Source of the DNA: Streptomyces sp. V4I2
GTDB lineage: Bacteria; Actinomycetota; Actinomycetes; Streptomycetales; Streptomycetaceae
Assembly: GCF_030817655.1 (NCBI RefSeq)
Contig: NZ_JAUSZM010000004.1
Location: 124,001 to 188,000, forward strand
Length of the DNA: 64,000 nt
Direction: 5' to 3'
The notes below the pieces were generated by a model. It did not search any database and had not been told where the DNA came from. It saw only the letters and a list, made by a program, of their open reading frames with translations. How positions within the stretch are numbered: the stretch's first letter is position 1; every line of letters begins with the position of its first letter. A program made the position numbers and the translations under genes. This document shows positions 55,588-63,592 of the stretch, piece by piece.

Positions 55588-56625
55588 ATGACGATGACGG
55601 AGGGGCAAAGGGTGGGGAAGCAGCGAGCAGGGTGGCTGCCAGACCGATTGCGCGAGCAGCGGGAGGCTCACGGCCTGACCTTGGAGAAGGCTGGCGAGCG
55701 CCTCCGTGAGGTCGCTGAGCAGGCCAAGCTCAAGGGCATCCCCGCCGCGAATCCGCAGACCCTGTGGCAGCATGAGCAGGGTGAGGTCTACCCGGGCCCG
55801 CACTACCGCCGCGCCTACTGTCTTCTCTACCGGGCCACCGAGCCGGACTTGGGCTTCCGAACCGCTCTGCCTGGTGAAGAGACGTCGTTCAAGCTCACGC
55901 CGATGGAAGACCGCCTCAACGGCGCGCACGTCCTGGCCGTCGAACGGGCCATCCACCGCATCTCGCCCGGCAGCGAAGATGCCGGGCACTTTGCTCTCCA
56001 GCAGCGCATCATCGACGCCTGGAAGCGGAGGCACACCGGGGGCGACCCGCACCGGCCCGTCCTGATCCTGGTGGGCGGATACGCGGGGAGCGGCAAGACT
56101 GAGCTGGCGAGGTTCTTCGTCCAACTCACCGGCTGGCCGCTGCTCGACAAGGACCCGCTCACCAGGCCGCTGGTGGAACGGCTCCTGGTCGCACTGGGCG
56201 GCGACCCGAACGACCGGCACACCGAGCTTTACCGGGAGCATGTCCGGTCGGTGGAGTACGACTGCCTCATGCAGTCAGCCATGGCCAACATCAAGTGCGG
56301 GATCAGCACCGTGCTCTCCGCTCCGTTCATCGCGGAGTTGACCGACGCAGCCTGGATGCAGCGCCTGACTAACCGGGCCGCGTCCATGGGTGTCGACGTC
56401 TTTCCGGTGTGGGTCAGCTGCGATGAGGAGTCGATGCGGGAGTACATCACCTTCCGCTCGGCCGCCCGGGACGCGTGGAAGCTCCAGCGGTGGGATGAGT
56501 ACATAGCCACGATCGATCTGGATCTGCGCCCGGCAGTCCCGCATCTGGTCGTCGACAACCGGCTGGGGACTGCAGTAAGCCTCGCGGACCAGGCCCGGCA
56601 GGCGATGGGGGCGATGTACGCGTGA
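55588..56625 (+). CDS. HTH-P-loop kinase fusion (zeta-like kinase fold)
   Basis: A 345-residue protein. Residues about 15-80 form an XRE-like HTH (LREQREAHGLTLEKAGERLR, NPQTLWQHEQGEVYPGP). Residues 150-345 are a kinase: Walker A in PVLILVGGYAGSGKTELARF, FVQLTGWPLLDKDPLTRPLV, then ISTVLSAPFIAELTDAAWMQ and VWVSCDEESMREYITFRSAA, DAWKL. The GYAGSGKTELA type resembles zeta-toxin-like and chloramphenicol-phosphotransferase-like kinases. It leads a compact cassette: the next gene overlaps it by 4 bases (GTGA). The substrate is unknown. ATG 55588 has no strong ribosome site. Confidence 0.75.
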   Translation: MTMTEGQRVGKQRAGWLPDRLREQREAHGLTLEKAGERLREVAEQAKLKGIPAANPQTLWQHEQGEVYPGPHYRRAYCLLYRATEPDLGFRTALPGEETSFKLTPMEDRLNGAHVLAVERAIHRISPGSEDAGHFALQQRIIDAWKRRHTGGDPHRPVLILVGGYAGSGKTELARFFVQLTGWPLLDKDPLTRPLVERLLVALGGDPNDRHTELYREHVRSVEYDCLMQSAMANIKCGISTVLSAPFIAELTDAAWMQRLTNRAASMGVDVFPVWVSCDEESMREYITFRSAARDAWKLQRWDEYIATIDLDLRPAVPHLVVDNRLGTAVSLADQARQAMGAMYA

Positions 56626-57191
56626 AGTCGAAGCAGGGCGTGATCCTGTACGGCCCGCCGGCGTCGGGCAAGGACACCGTCACGGCCGCGCTCACCGAGT
56701 TGCACTCGAAGTACGCGCAGTTCACGCGGTTCAAGGTGGGGACGGGCAAGTCCGCCGGCTACCGGATGGGCACAACGGAGCAGCTGGACAAGCTGGAGGC
56801 CGCCGGCGACGTCGTCTACGCGAACGCGCGGTACGGCAACACGTACGTGATTGACCGGCCCGGCGTCGACGTGGCGTTCGCGGCCGGGGTGCCGGTGGTG
56901 CACCTCGGGCAGATCGACGGCATCCGCGCCTTGGTCGGCGGCTACCCGGCCAACTGGACGTTGGTGCTGCTGTGGTGCCCGCGTGAGGTGACCGCGCAGC
57001 GATCCGCGGGACGCGGTGACGCCGACACCGCGGCGCGCCTGGCGGCATGGGACGCGACCCACGAGGACCTGGACGCCTACCCGGACCTGGCTTGGGACCT
57101 GACCGTGGACACCACGACGGCGACACCGCAGGACGCGGCGCGGCTCATTGACCAGCTGCTCCATGCGCGGGCGGGAGTGGCGACGGCATGA
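56622..57191 (+). CDS. Guanylate-kinase-like P-loop protein
   Basis: A 189-residue protein. Walker A is QGVILYGPPASGKDTVTAAL; then QFTRFKVGTGKSAGYRMGTT, YANARYGNTYVIDRPGVDVA and VVHLGQIDGIRALVGGYPAN resemble the nucleotide-binding arrangement of guanylate-kinase or phosphoribosyl-bisphosphate kinase-like proteins. The lid region is REVTAQRSAGRGDADTAAR. GTG 56622 overlaps the HTH-kinase stop, so they are coupled. It probably phosphorylates a nucleotide or related small molecule; the exact substrate is unknown. Confidence 0.7.
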   Translation: MKSKQGVILYGPPASGKDTVTAALTELHSKYAQFTRFKVGTGKSAGYRMGTTEQLDKLEAAGDVVYANARYGNTYVIDRPGVDVAFAAGVPVVHLGQIDGIRALVGGYPANWTLVLLWCPREVTAQRSAGRGDADTAARLAAWDATHEDLDAYPDLAWDLTVDTTTATPQDAARLIDQLLHARAGVATA

Positions 57192-57198
57192 GCGCGGG

Positions 57199-58041
57199 CT
57201 ACGGCTGGGCTAGTTGGTTGAGGGCGTCGGTGAGCGTGAGCTCGCCGTCCTTGACGTCATCCCACCGTGCCAGCGTGGCCGCCGCCGCGCGCATCATCTC
57301 CGGAGGCAGGCCGGCGGCCGCGAGCATGTCGGCGGCCTCTTCCAGCTCCGGTCCCCACCGCCACGCCCTTGCCGCGGTCTTGGCGACGTACTCCGGTTCG
57401 GCGAGGTACGAACCGCCGCGTTTTGAGGCGATGTCGATGAGCTCCTGGTCGACGCCGTGCTCGCGAGCCGCAGCGAGTGCGAGGGCGGCGAGCACGCGGG
57501 AGGTCTTCTGGAAGCTGGTGTACGAGAGTTTCAGGGCGGATGCTTGGCCGGCGTTGCTGCCGACGTTGTGGGTGGAGACGTCCGTGCCTGCGAACAGTTC
57601 TTCCACCCAGCGCACTGGGTTGGGCCAGCCGGACAGGTACAGGCGGGGCTTCTTTCCGCCGGTGGGTGGGGAGCCGACGACTGCCGCGTCCACGATGGCC
57701 CACACGTCGGGCAGTAGTTCACAGATCCGGTCGACTGTGGCGGGGCTGATGGCGTTGGCCTCGACGTACAGGCCGCCGCGGAAGCCTCCGTGCGCGGCGA
57801 CTTGGCGGGCGACGTCTTCGGCGGCTGCTGGCGGGCACAGGCTGATGATCGTGTGGCATTGCTCGACCAGGTCGCCCAGGGTCGGTACCGGCTCCAGGCC
57901 GTACAGCTCGGCTCGGGCGATCGTCGCTCGGCTGCGGCCCTCTGGGCACCACAGCACTCGCTGGGCGTTCGGGCGGAGTGCTGAGGCCATGGCCGCGCCC
58001 ATGCTGCCGGGGTGGAGGATGCCGACGATCTGCTGGTCCAC
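57199..58041 (-). CDS. NAD(P)-dependent oxidoreductase (6PGDH / beta-hydroxyacid type)
   Basis: A 280-residue protein. The cofactor motif is IVGILHPGSMGAAMASALRP (GxxGxx[A/G] with HPGSMG), followed by ISLCPPAAAEDVARQVAAHG, YVEANAISPATVDRICELLP, VDAAVVGSPPTGGKKPRLYL, and the helical C-terminal domain LKLSYTSFQKTSRVLAALAL. The lysine LKLSYTSFQK corresponds to the catalytic lysine of beta-hydroxyacid dehydrogenases. It should oxidise or reduce a small acid; the substrate is unknown. It converges with the guanylate-kinase-like gene (7-base gap) and follows the HAD gene. Confidence 0.88.
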   Translation of the reverse strand: MDQQIVGILHPGSMGAAMASALRPNAQRVLWCPEGRSRATIARAELYGLEPVPTLGDLVEQCHTIISLCPPAAAEDVARQVAAHGGFRGGLYVEANAISPATVDRICELLPDVWAIVDAAVVGSPPTGGKKPRLYLSGWPNPVRWVEELFAGTDVSTHNVGSNAGQASALKLSYTSFQKTSRVLAALALAAAREHGVDQELIDIASKRGGSYLAEPEYVAKTAARAWRWGPELEEAADMLAAAGLPPEMMRAAAATLARWDDVKDGELTLTDALNQLAQP

Positions 58042-58045
58042 GTGG

Positions 58046-58696
58046 CTACTCCGAGTGGTCGGTGAGCAGGAAGGAGATGGCGTCTGTGACGTCGTCGACC
58101 GCGTGGTGAGGGTCGGGGAGATCGTCGGGCCAGGGGCGGCCTCGCAGCCAGATAGTGCGCAGTCCGGCCTGGTGGCCGCCGCCGATGTCGCCGTCCGGAT
58201 TGTCGCCGATCATCCAACCGCCGTCGGCGAGATCCAAGCCGCAGCGGTCAGCCGCGAGTTCGAAGAGGCGCCGGTCGGGTTTGCGTACTTCCAGATCACC
58301 GGAGACAGCCACGCCGTCGACCAGTTCGCCGATGCCGGTCGCACCGAGCTTGGCGCGCTGGATGTCGGAAGCCCCGTTGGTGGCGATGCTGATCGTCCAC
58401 GCTTGCTCACGGAGGCGGGCCAGGCCCTCGAGGACGGCTGGCCGGCACGTGACGGAGGCCGCCATGAGGTCGACGTACTCCTGCCACAGCTGCGCCGGAG
58501 ACGCGTCCAGGTCGAAGGCTGCGTGAAGTCGCACGAAGTCGCTCGCGTTCGCTCGATCGGCCAGTTGTGTGAGCAGCCATTGCTCGGCTGTGGTGTCGAA
58601 GCCGTGTCTACGGCACAGGCCGGTCACGGCATCGTTGAAGGCCGACTGCCGGTCGACCAGCGTGCCGTCCAAATCGAAAATCGCGAGGTGTTGCAC
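58046..58696 (-). CDS. HAD-family phosphatase
   Basis: A 216-residue protein from GTG 58696. Motif I is HLAIFDLDGTLVDRQSAFND, motif II ISIATNGASDIQRAKLGATG, motif III KPDRRLFELAADRCGL, and motif IV GGWMIGDNPDGDIGGGHQAG. It is a complete subfamily IA HAD enzyme, a small-molecule phosphatase. It is 4 bases from the oxidoreductase gene on the same strand. With the two kinase-like genes it completes a four-gene cassette that both phosphorylates and dephosphorylates small molecules. It may be leaderless, as no ribosome site is evident. Confidence 0.88.
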   Translation of the reverse strand: MQHLAIFDLDGTLVDRQSAFNDAVTGLCRRHGFDTTAEQWLLTQLADRANASDFVRLHAAFDLDASPAQLWQEYVDLMAASVTCRPAVLEGLARLREQAWTISIATNGASDIQRAKLGATGIGELVDGVAVSGDLEVRKPDRRLFELAADRCGLDLADGGWMIGDNPDGDIGGGHQAGLRTIWLRGRPWPDDLPDPHHAVDDVTDAISFLLTDHSE

Positions 58697-59513
58697 GGTT
58701 TGGAGCCTATCCGGCAGTGCTCGCCGTCGAACGAGGCACTGGCTCCTGGTCAGCCGATGTGTCGCCAGGTCTTCCTGACGACACGTCCGTCCCGGCCACG
58801 GATAAGCCCACACCGGGGGAGTATCGTGTCTCCGAGCTTGATCAAAAGAAAATGGCCCCCACGACCTTGAGCAAGTCGAGGGGGCGGACCAGCGGACTTT
58901 ATGGAAGGAGTCCGGTGGTCGGCCGACCACCCTTTCAGCGAGTCAAGGTGATCGACATGCATCAGGGTACCCGTACCCGCCGCATTACACACAGCACCCC
59001 GCCGTGGTGCCAGCAGCGCGCGAGCGATGGCTGGCCCTTCGACGGGGTGTTCGTGCTGTCTGCGTACACCCTAGTCCGCGCCTCATCTGAGGGGGTCAGG
59101 ATGACGTAGGTCGTCGGGGCGGCGCCTGCTGCGCAGGTCTTCTAGCCGCCCGGGGCCCGGCCTCACGGTGATGCCAGTCGCCATGGCGCGGGTCCCCATC
59201 TGCTCTCCGGGTTCGGCCTGCCAGGGCCTTGCCGGAGGAGCTGCTCGCCCCGGTGCCAGCCGGCTGCGAGCGGTTCGATCTTTGGTTCTCCCCGAACCAC
59301 GAAGTGCCAAAGAGGCCCTTCGTCATGCCCTCTTCCCTTCAAGAAAGAGGCAAGAGCCATGTTGCAGCATCGTGCTGCCCTTTGTCAGCTCTCTTGTGCC
59401 CGATTGGCGCATTTTGCGCCGTCTTTCAAGTCACAGTTTCCCGCTCAAAGCGACGGTCTGCCATGCGAGCGGGCTACTCGGACGCTCTGTATCGGCTACT
59501 TGAGGGAGTCCCG
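58697..59513. other. Long gene-free region before the putative replication gene
   Basis: About 800 bases without a credible gene. It holds a perfect 18-bp palindrome, GGTGGTCGG and CCGACCACC (58914-58931), and a hairpin GGCGCA/TGCGCC (59406-59420). It becomes AT-richer toward 59330-59460. Its position ahead of the large DNA-binding gene suits a replication origin or regulatory region, but no iteron array was found. Confidence 0.35.
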
Positions 59514-61787
59514 GTGAGCGCCGTGGCGGCGTCGGCCGCCGTGGCTGTTCCCGCTCCGCGTCCGTCCGTCGACGGCTTGATCGACGCCGCTGCGGAACTT
59601 CTGCCCCGGCGACGCCGGTTGCGGTCGGTGCCGACCGCGGCCGGTCCGGTGGCCCCCTTGGAGTTGGGCAACCCTCTCCAGCTGTCGAAGTCGATGCGGG
59701 CTCGGCTACTCGCGGCGGTGCGCGCGCTGCTGGCGGACCCGTCGCTGGCCGGTGTGCCGGACGTGGCCCGGCTGGCGTCGGTGGTGCTGTTTGCGAAGTC
59801 GCGGGCGCCGCAGGGCCGTCCGGATGACAACCAGACGTCGACGTGGGGTGCCGAGCTGGGGCGCTGGCTGGGTGTGAAGGAGTCGTCGGTCCATCACGAC
59901 GTGCTGCCGGTGCTCCGGAAGTCCGGTGCGGTGCGTACGCGGGTGGTGACGGACGCGAAGGGGCATCCGACCGCGCTGGACTGCCTGGTGATGCCGCTGT
60001 GGCGTGCCCGTCACGCCGGTGGCCTCGGGCATGCGCTGGCGTTGACGCGGTCGGAGCTGGCCGTGCTGCTGCGGCTCCTCGAGGTGTTGTTCGGTCCAGG
60101 GTGGGCTCCGAAGGGCAGGGCGCCCACTCCGGCCGGGCTGCTCGCTGGGCGTAGGGGGCGGGGTGCGGCGACGGACCGGCTCGGGCTGCTGTTGATGACG
60201 CTGTCGACGAATTCGCGCGGCTGGCTGCAGCTGTGCCCGGGCAGTGTGGACACGTCCCGGGGGCGTCCGGCGGCGACGGTGGCGCGGCTGCTGGGCTGCT
60301 CGCCGGCGGGCGGGGCGAAGGTGCTCAAGCGGCTGGAGGCGCAGGGCGTTGCAGGTGTCGTGCGGCAGGAGACCGGGTCGGGTCTGAAGGGGAAGTCACG
60401 GGTGCGTCTGGTGGCGGTCGCTGAAGCACACGGCCGTACCGTCAGGGAGGCCCGTAAGGCCGCGGCCTCGGTATTTTCAGACCTCGCTGCTACTGCGTCC
60501 GGAGATCATGAGACCGCTGGGATCGCCGGAGCCCGTGTGGTTACTGGTGTTTCGGGTGCCGGTGAGGGGGAGTCGGCCTGTAGTGCAGACCTCGCCGTTG
60601 GTGCACAGCTCCACGCCTCTCACGCTTCTGTGGCTTCTTCCGGTGGGTCTCTCTCGCTCTCTGGTGGGTTTTCCGGCGAAGGCCGTGGTTGGAACGGTGG
60701 TCGGCCGGGGCGCGCGGGTGCGCGCGAGGACCAGGCCCGGGAGCCTGCTGCTACTGGCCAGCTGCTGCTCGACCGCAGTGACGGTGACCCGCTTCGCGGT
60801 GAAGAGCGTGAGAAGTCCCCGTCGATCAGCAATGAGGGCAACCGCGGACCGGTGGCCGCCATTTCGGTGCGGGGCGGGGACGCTGCAGGTCAGAACAGGC
60901 AGCAGCAGGAGAGGGTGCCTCTGCCGCCGGAAGACCTGCGGGTGATCTTGGCACCGGTGCGGGCGGTGTGGGAGCGTCTGGAGCGTCAGGGCGCCCGGAA
61001 GCTGGTGGAGGCCGCGACCCGCACCGAGCTACGCCTGGTAGAGGGCTTCGCGGGCCGGGCCGACGCGCCGCAGGTCCTCACCGAGCGCCTCGCCCGGCGC
61101 CTGGACGAGCAGATGCGTCTGGGTGCGCCGATCATCAATCCGGTGGGCTGGCTGGTCAGCCGAGCCCTGCCCCAGCGCCAGCAGTGCGGCGACAAGCTCT
61201 GTGACGACCGCATACTGCTCGACTCGGGCCGGGACTGCCCTCGCTGTGAGGACCGACAGGCCAGCAGAAGTGCCCAGCGGCACGCGGTGGCGGCCGCCGT
61301 CGAAGGTGCGATGCCGTACGCCTCCGAGGCGGAGCGCCGCGCGGCGGCCGACCGGCAGCTGCATGAGACCGTGACCGCCCAGGCGTGGGCCCGCGAACGC
61401 CGGTGGGAACAGGTCCGGGTCCGGCAGGCGGAGGCCGCCAAGCACCGTGCCGAAACAGCAGCCGCACAGGCCTCCGCTAATAAACCGGCTGCACCTGCGA
61501 CCCCGGTCGTGCTGTCCGCCCCGCGCCCGCTACCGGCCGCGCCCGCACCGCAGCCGGAGGCCGACGTCGTCGACCAGGAGCTGGTCCTCGAGGACCTGAC
61601 CCGCGAACAGGTCCTGGACTGGCGCACCCGCGCCGACAAGGACCACGACATCGTGTTCGCGCACATCGACCGGTATGGCGAGCACTCGGCACAGAGGCTG
61701 TTCACCAGGGCTTTCGTCGCGGACGTGCAGCGCCTGTCCCGCCTCGGGCACCTGAACCTCGGCTACACCACCTGGGAGCGGTCGTGA
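59514..61787 (+). CDS. Large winged-helix protein, candidate plasmid replication initiator
   Basis: A 757-residue protein from GTG 59514, behind GAGGGAG; the frame is also open from ATG 59463. Residues about 50-300 hold two helical DNA-binding regions: DVARLASVVLFAKSRAPQGR, WGAELGRWLGVKESSVHHDV, LPVLRKSGAVRTRVV, and RPAATVARLLGCSPAGGAKV, LKRLEAQGVAGVVRQETG. A long low-complexity Gly/Ser part follows, then a helical C-terminal half with a zinc-like CGDKLCDDRILLDSGRDCPR C and coiled coil. It resembles large Streptomyces plasmid proteins of unknown or replication function. The next gene overlaps its stop. The replication role is inferred. Confidence 0.6.
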   Translation: MSAVAASAAVAVPAPRPSVDGLIDAAAELLPRRRRLRSVPTAAGPVAPLELGNPLQLSKSMRARLLAAVRALLADPSLAGVPDVARLASVVLFAKSRAPQGRPDDNQTSTWGAELGRWLGVKESSVHHDVLPVLRKSGAVRTRVVTDAKGHPTALDCLVMPLWRARHAGGLGHALALTRSELAVLLRLLEVLFGPGWAPKGRAPTPAGLLAGRRGRGAATDRLGLLLMTLSTNSRGWLQLCPGSVDTSRGRPAATVARLLGCSPAGGAKVLKRLEAQGVAGVVRQETGSGLKGKSRVRLVAVAEAHGRTVREARKAAASVFSDLAATASGDHETAGIAGARVVTGVSGAGEGESACSADLAVGAQLHASHASVASSGGSLSLSGGFSGEGRGWNGGRPGRAGAREDQAREPAATGQLLLDRSDGDPLRGEEREKSPSISNEGNRGPVAAISVRGGDAAGQNRQQQERVPLPPEDLRVILAPVRAVWERLERQGARKLVEAATRTELRLVEGFAGRADAPQVLTERLARRLDEQMRLGAPIINPVGWLVSRALPQRQQCGDKLCDDRILLDSGRDCPRCEDRQASRSAQRHAVAAAVEGAMPYASEAERRAAADRQLHETVTAQAWARERRWEQVRVRQAEAAKHRAETAAAQASANKPAAPATPVVLSAPRPLPAAPAPQPEADVVDQELVLEDLTREQVLDWRTRADKDHDIVFAHIDRYGEHSAQRLFTRAFVADVQRLSRLGHLNLGYTTWERS

Positions 61788-62599
61788 GCGGCGGCGAGGT
61801 GCCGGGCGTCGACCTGGCCCGCCTCACGCTGCGCGCCGCGCTGGAGGCGGCGAGGAAGAACGGCAACACCCGTACGGCGAAGCCGAAGCCGCTCGCGACG
61901 TCGGCGATCCGGCGTGACGGCCGCGAGCCGATGGGGCTGGGTGCGGCGATCGGCGTGCTGGTGACCGAGCGGGCCTGCGAGCTGCCAGCCGCCGGCGCCA
62001 CCGCGGCAGTGGTGGGAGGCCATCGCCCCCGAGTTCGCCGAGCACGTCGTGGCGGTCGGCTACGACGCGGACTCCGGCCGGCTCACCGTGTGTCCGGAGT
62101 CGGCGGCCTGGGCGACGAAGACCCGGCTGGAGCAGGCCGGCATCATCGCGGCCGCCAACACGTCGGCGGGCGGGACGGTCGTACGGCACCTGCGGATCCT
62201 CGCGTCCGGCTCCGTACCCGCGCCTGACCTGGACGACGTCGTCCCGATACGGCGGCCGCACTCAAGGGGCCCCGGAGAGACACGGGAGTTGGCCAGCGAC
62301 GGCTACCACCGCACGCTCGCCACCCACTGGCAGGCCGCCCCGCCTGACCGACCCGGCAATCACGGAGGCCGTCGAACGGCAGACCAAGGCGATACGCGAG
62401 CTGACCCGGCGGGCCTTCCCGGAGCCGAAGGTGCCTGCGGACGACCAGCCGCCCCCATCGAGGCAGCCCGCGTCGCCACAACGGGTCGGAGGCCGCCCAC
62501 GCCCTGGCGCTGCGCCGTGCCCAGGCGAAGCGTGCCGCCCGGCAGGCCGGCACGCCGGCCGTCGCTGCTGATCCTGCCCCGCTGCGTACAACAGTTTGA
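61784..62599 (+). pseudogene. DUF721/DciA-like gene with several frameshifts
   Basis: ATG 61784 overlaps the previous stop (ATGA) and gives LARLTLRAALEAARKNGNTR and LGAAIGVLVTERACELP. The sense then moves frame: RQWWEAIAPEFAEHVVAVGY, DADSGRLTVCPESAAWATKT, then again (LTDPAITEAVERQTKAIREL, TRRAFPEPKV) and finally (SEAAHALALRRAQAKRAARQ), ending at TGA 62597. Three or more indels are needed. The W..I.P..A.H....YDAG.L.V...S.AWAT core is typical of DUF721/DciA, a helicase-loading partner family. Its gene pairs with the preceding large protein. Confidence 0.6.
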
Positions 62600-62662
62600 G
62601 CACGTCGATCGTCTGTGAGGCCAACGCCATGGATGACACGATGAGTTGGGATCAAGGATGGT

Positions 62663-63362
62663 GGGACCATCCCCGCGTGCGCGGGGAGCAGCAACCGGGC
62701 GTCAGTCCGGCGTGAACGATCGCGGGACCATCCCCGCGTGTGCGGGGAGCAGGCCTGGTCATCGGCCTGCAGCGCGTCGTCGTAGGGACCATCCCTGCGT
62801 CTGCGGGGAGCAGCTTGAATCCGAACTCGCGGACCTCCGCAAGAAGGGACCATCCCCGCGCGTGCGGGGAGCAGTCACGCATACCGTGCATCAGATCCGC
62901 CCGCATAGGACCATCCCCGCGTGTGCGGGGAGCAGTCCCACTCGGTGTACCGGATGTCGTCCGGGTTGGGACCATACCCGCGTGTGCGGGGAGCAGCCTC
63001 CGTGACCCTGCATCCGTGACGACGCGACGGGACCATCCCTGCGTGTGCGGGGAGCAGTGGACTTCGAGGTGGTCGAGGTCCGATTCCAGGGGACCATCCC
63101 CGCGTGTGCGGGGAGCAGAGGCGCATGTACTCATGTACGGCGCTATGAGCGGGACCATCCCCGCGTGTGCGGGGAGCAGTCCCGGCCGTCCAACCTGGAC
63201 AAGACACAGCAGGGACCATCCCCGCGTGCGCGGGGAGCAGAGGATCGGCTCACCCGCCTCGCAGTACTGCTCGGGACCATCCCCGCGTGCGCGGGGAGCA
63301 GTCCAGCAGACCCAGGCCGCGCCCGGACTCCGCGGGACCATCCCCGCGTGCGCGGGGAGCAG
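62663..63362 (-). CRISPR. Type I-E-like CRISPR array, 12 repeats and 11 spacers
   Basis: Twelve 29-base repeats start at 62663, 62724, 62785, 62846, 62907, 62968, 63029, 63090, 63151, 63212, 63273 and 63334, an exact 61-base period with 32-base spacers. Each begins GGGACCATCCCC and ends GGGGAGCAG, with a GCGG-type stem. Read on the minus strand the repeat starts CTGCTCCCCGCG and ends GGGGATGGTCCC, matching the type I-E orientation, so transcription should run leftwards from a leader at 63363 onward. Variants: CCCTGCGTCTG at 62785, CGCGCG at 62846, A instead of G at 62907, CATACCCG at 62968, CCCTGCG at 63029. Repeats 63212-63334 are identical. Spacer targets were not searched. Confidence 0.97.
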
Positions 63363-63592
63363 ACTGCCTGACCTGCAGGTCTATCTCTTGTAAGCCAGAA
63401 CTTCGCACACTTTCACCGATCCCGGCAAAATGCATATACCGTGTCGATCTCGTCGATGGTTGTCCAGCAGTAAACAGATCACCATACGCCTCGGGGCACT
63501 TGGATGGTCGCTGTAAGCCTGGATCAGCCGCAGATCAGGCGCGTTCACTCGATTTTGTCTGCTGGGCGCTGGTTTACGTGTAGGCATCTTCC
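63363..63592 (-). promoter_or_regulatory. CRISPR leader and cas3 promoter region
   Basis: About 230 bases between the last repeat and cas3. They are AT-richer than the surroundings (AAAATGCATATACC near 63427-63440). They should carry the leader promoter for the array (leftward) and the cas3 promoter (rightward). No gene is seen here. Confidence 0.65.

Noticed and set aside
58914..58931. Perfect 18-bp palindrome considered as a telomere motif
   Set aside because: Streptomyces telomeres have several palindromes in series; here there is one, inside the window, with genes on both sides.
62652..63393. Open frames across the CRISPR array with repeated TIPACAGS or PRTRGDGP units
   Set aside because: They are translations of the 61-base repeat units. 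The array explains them fully.
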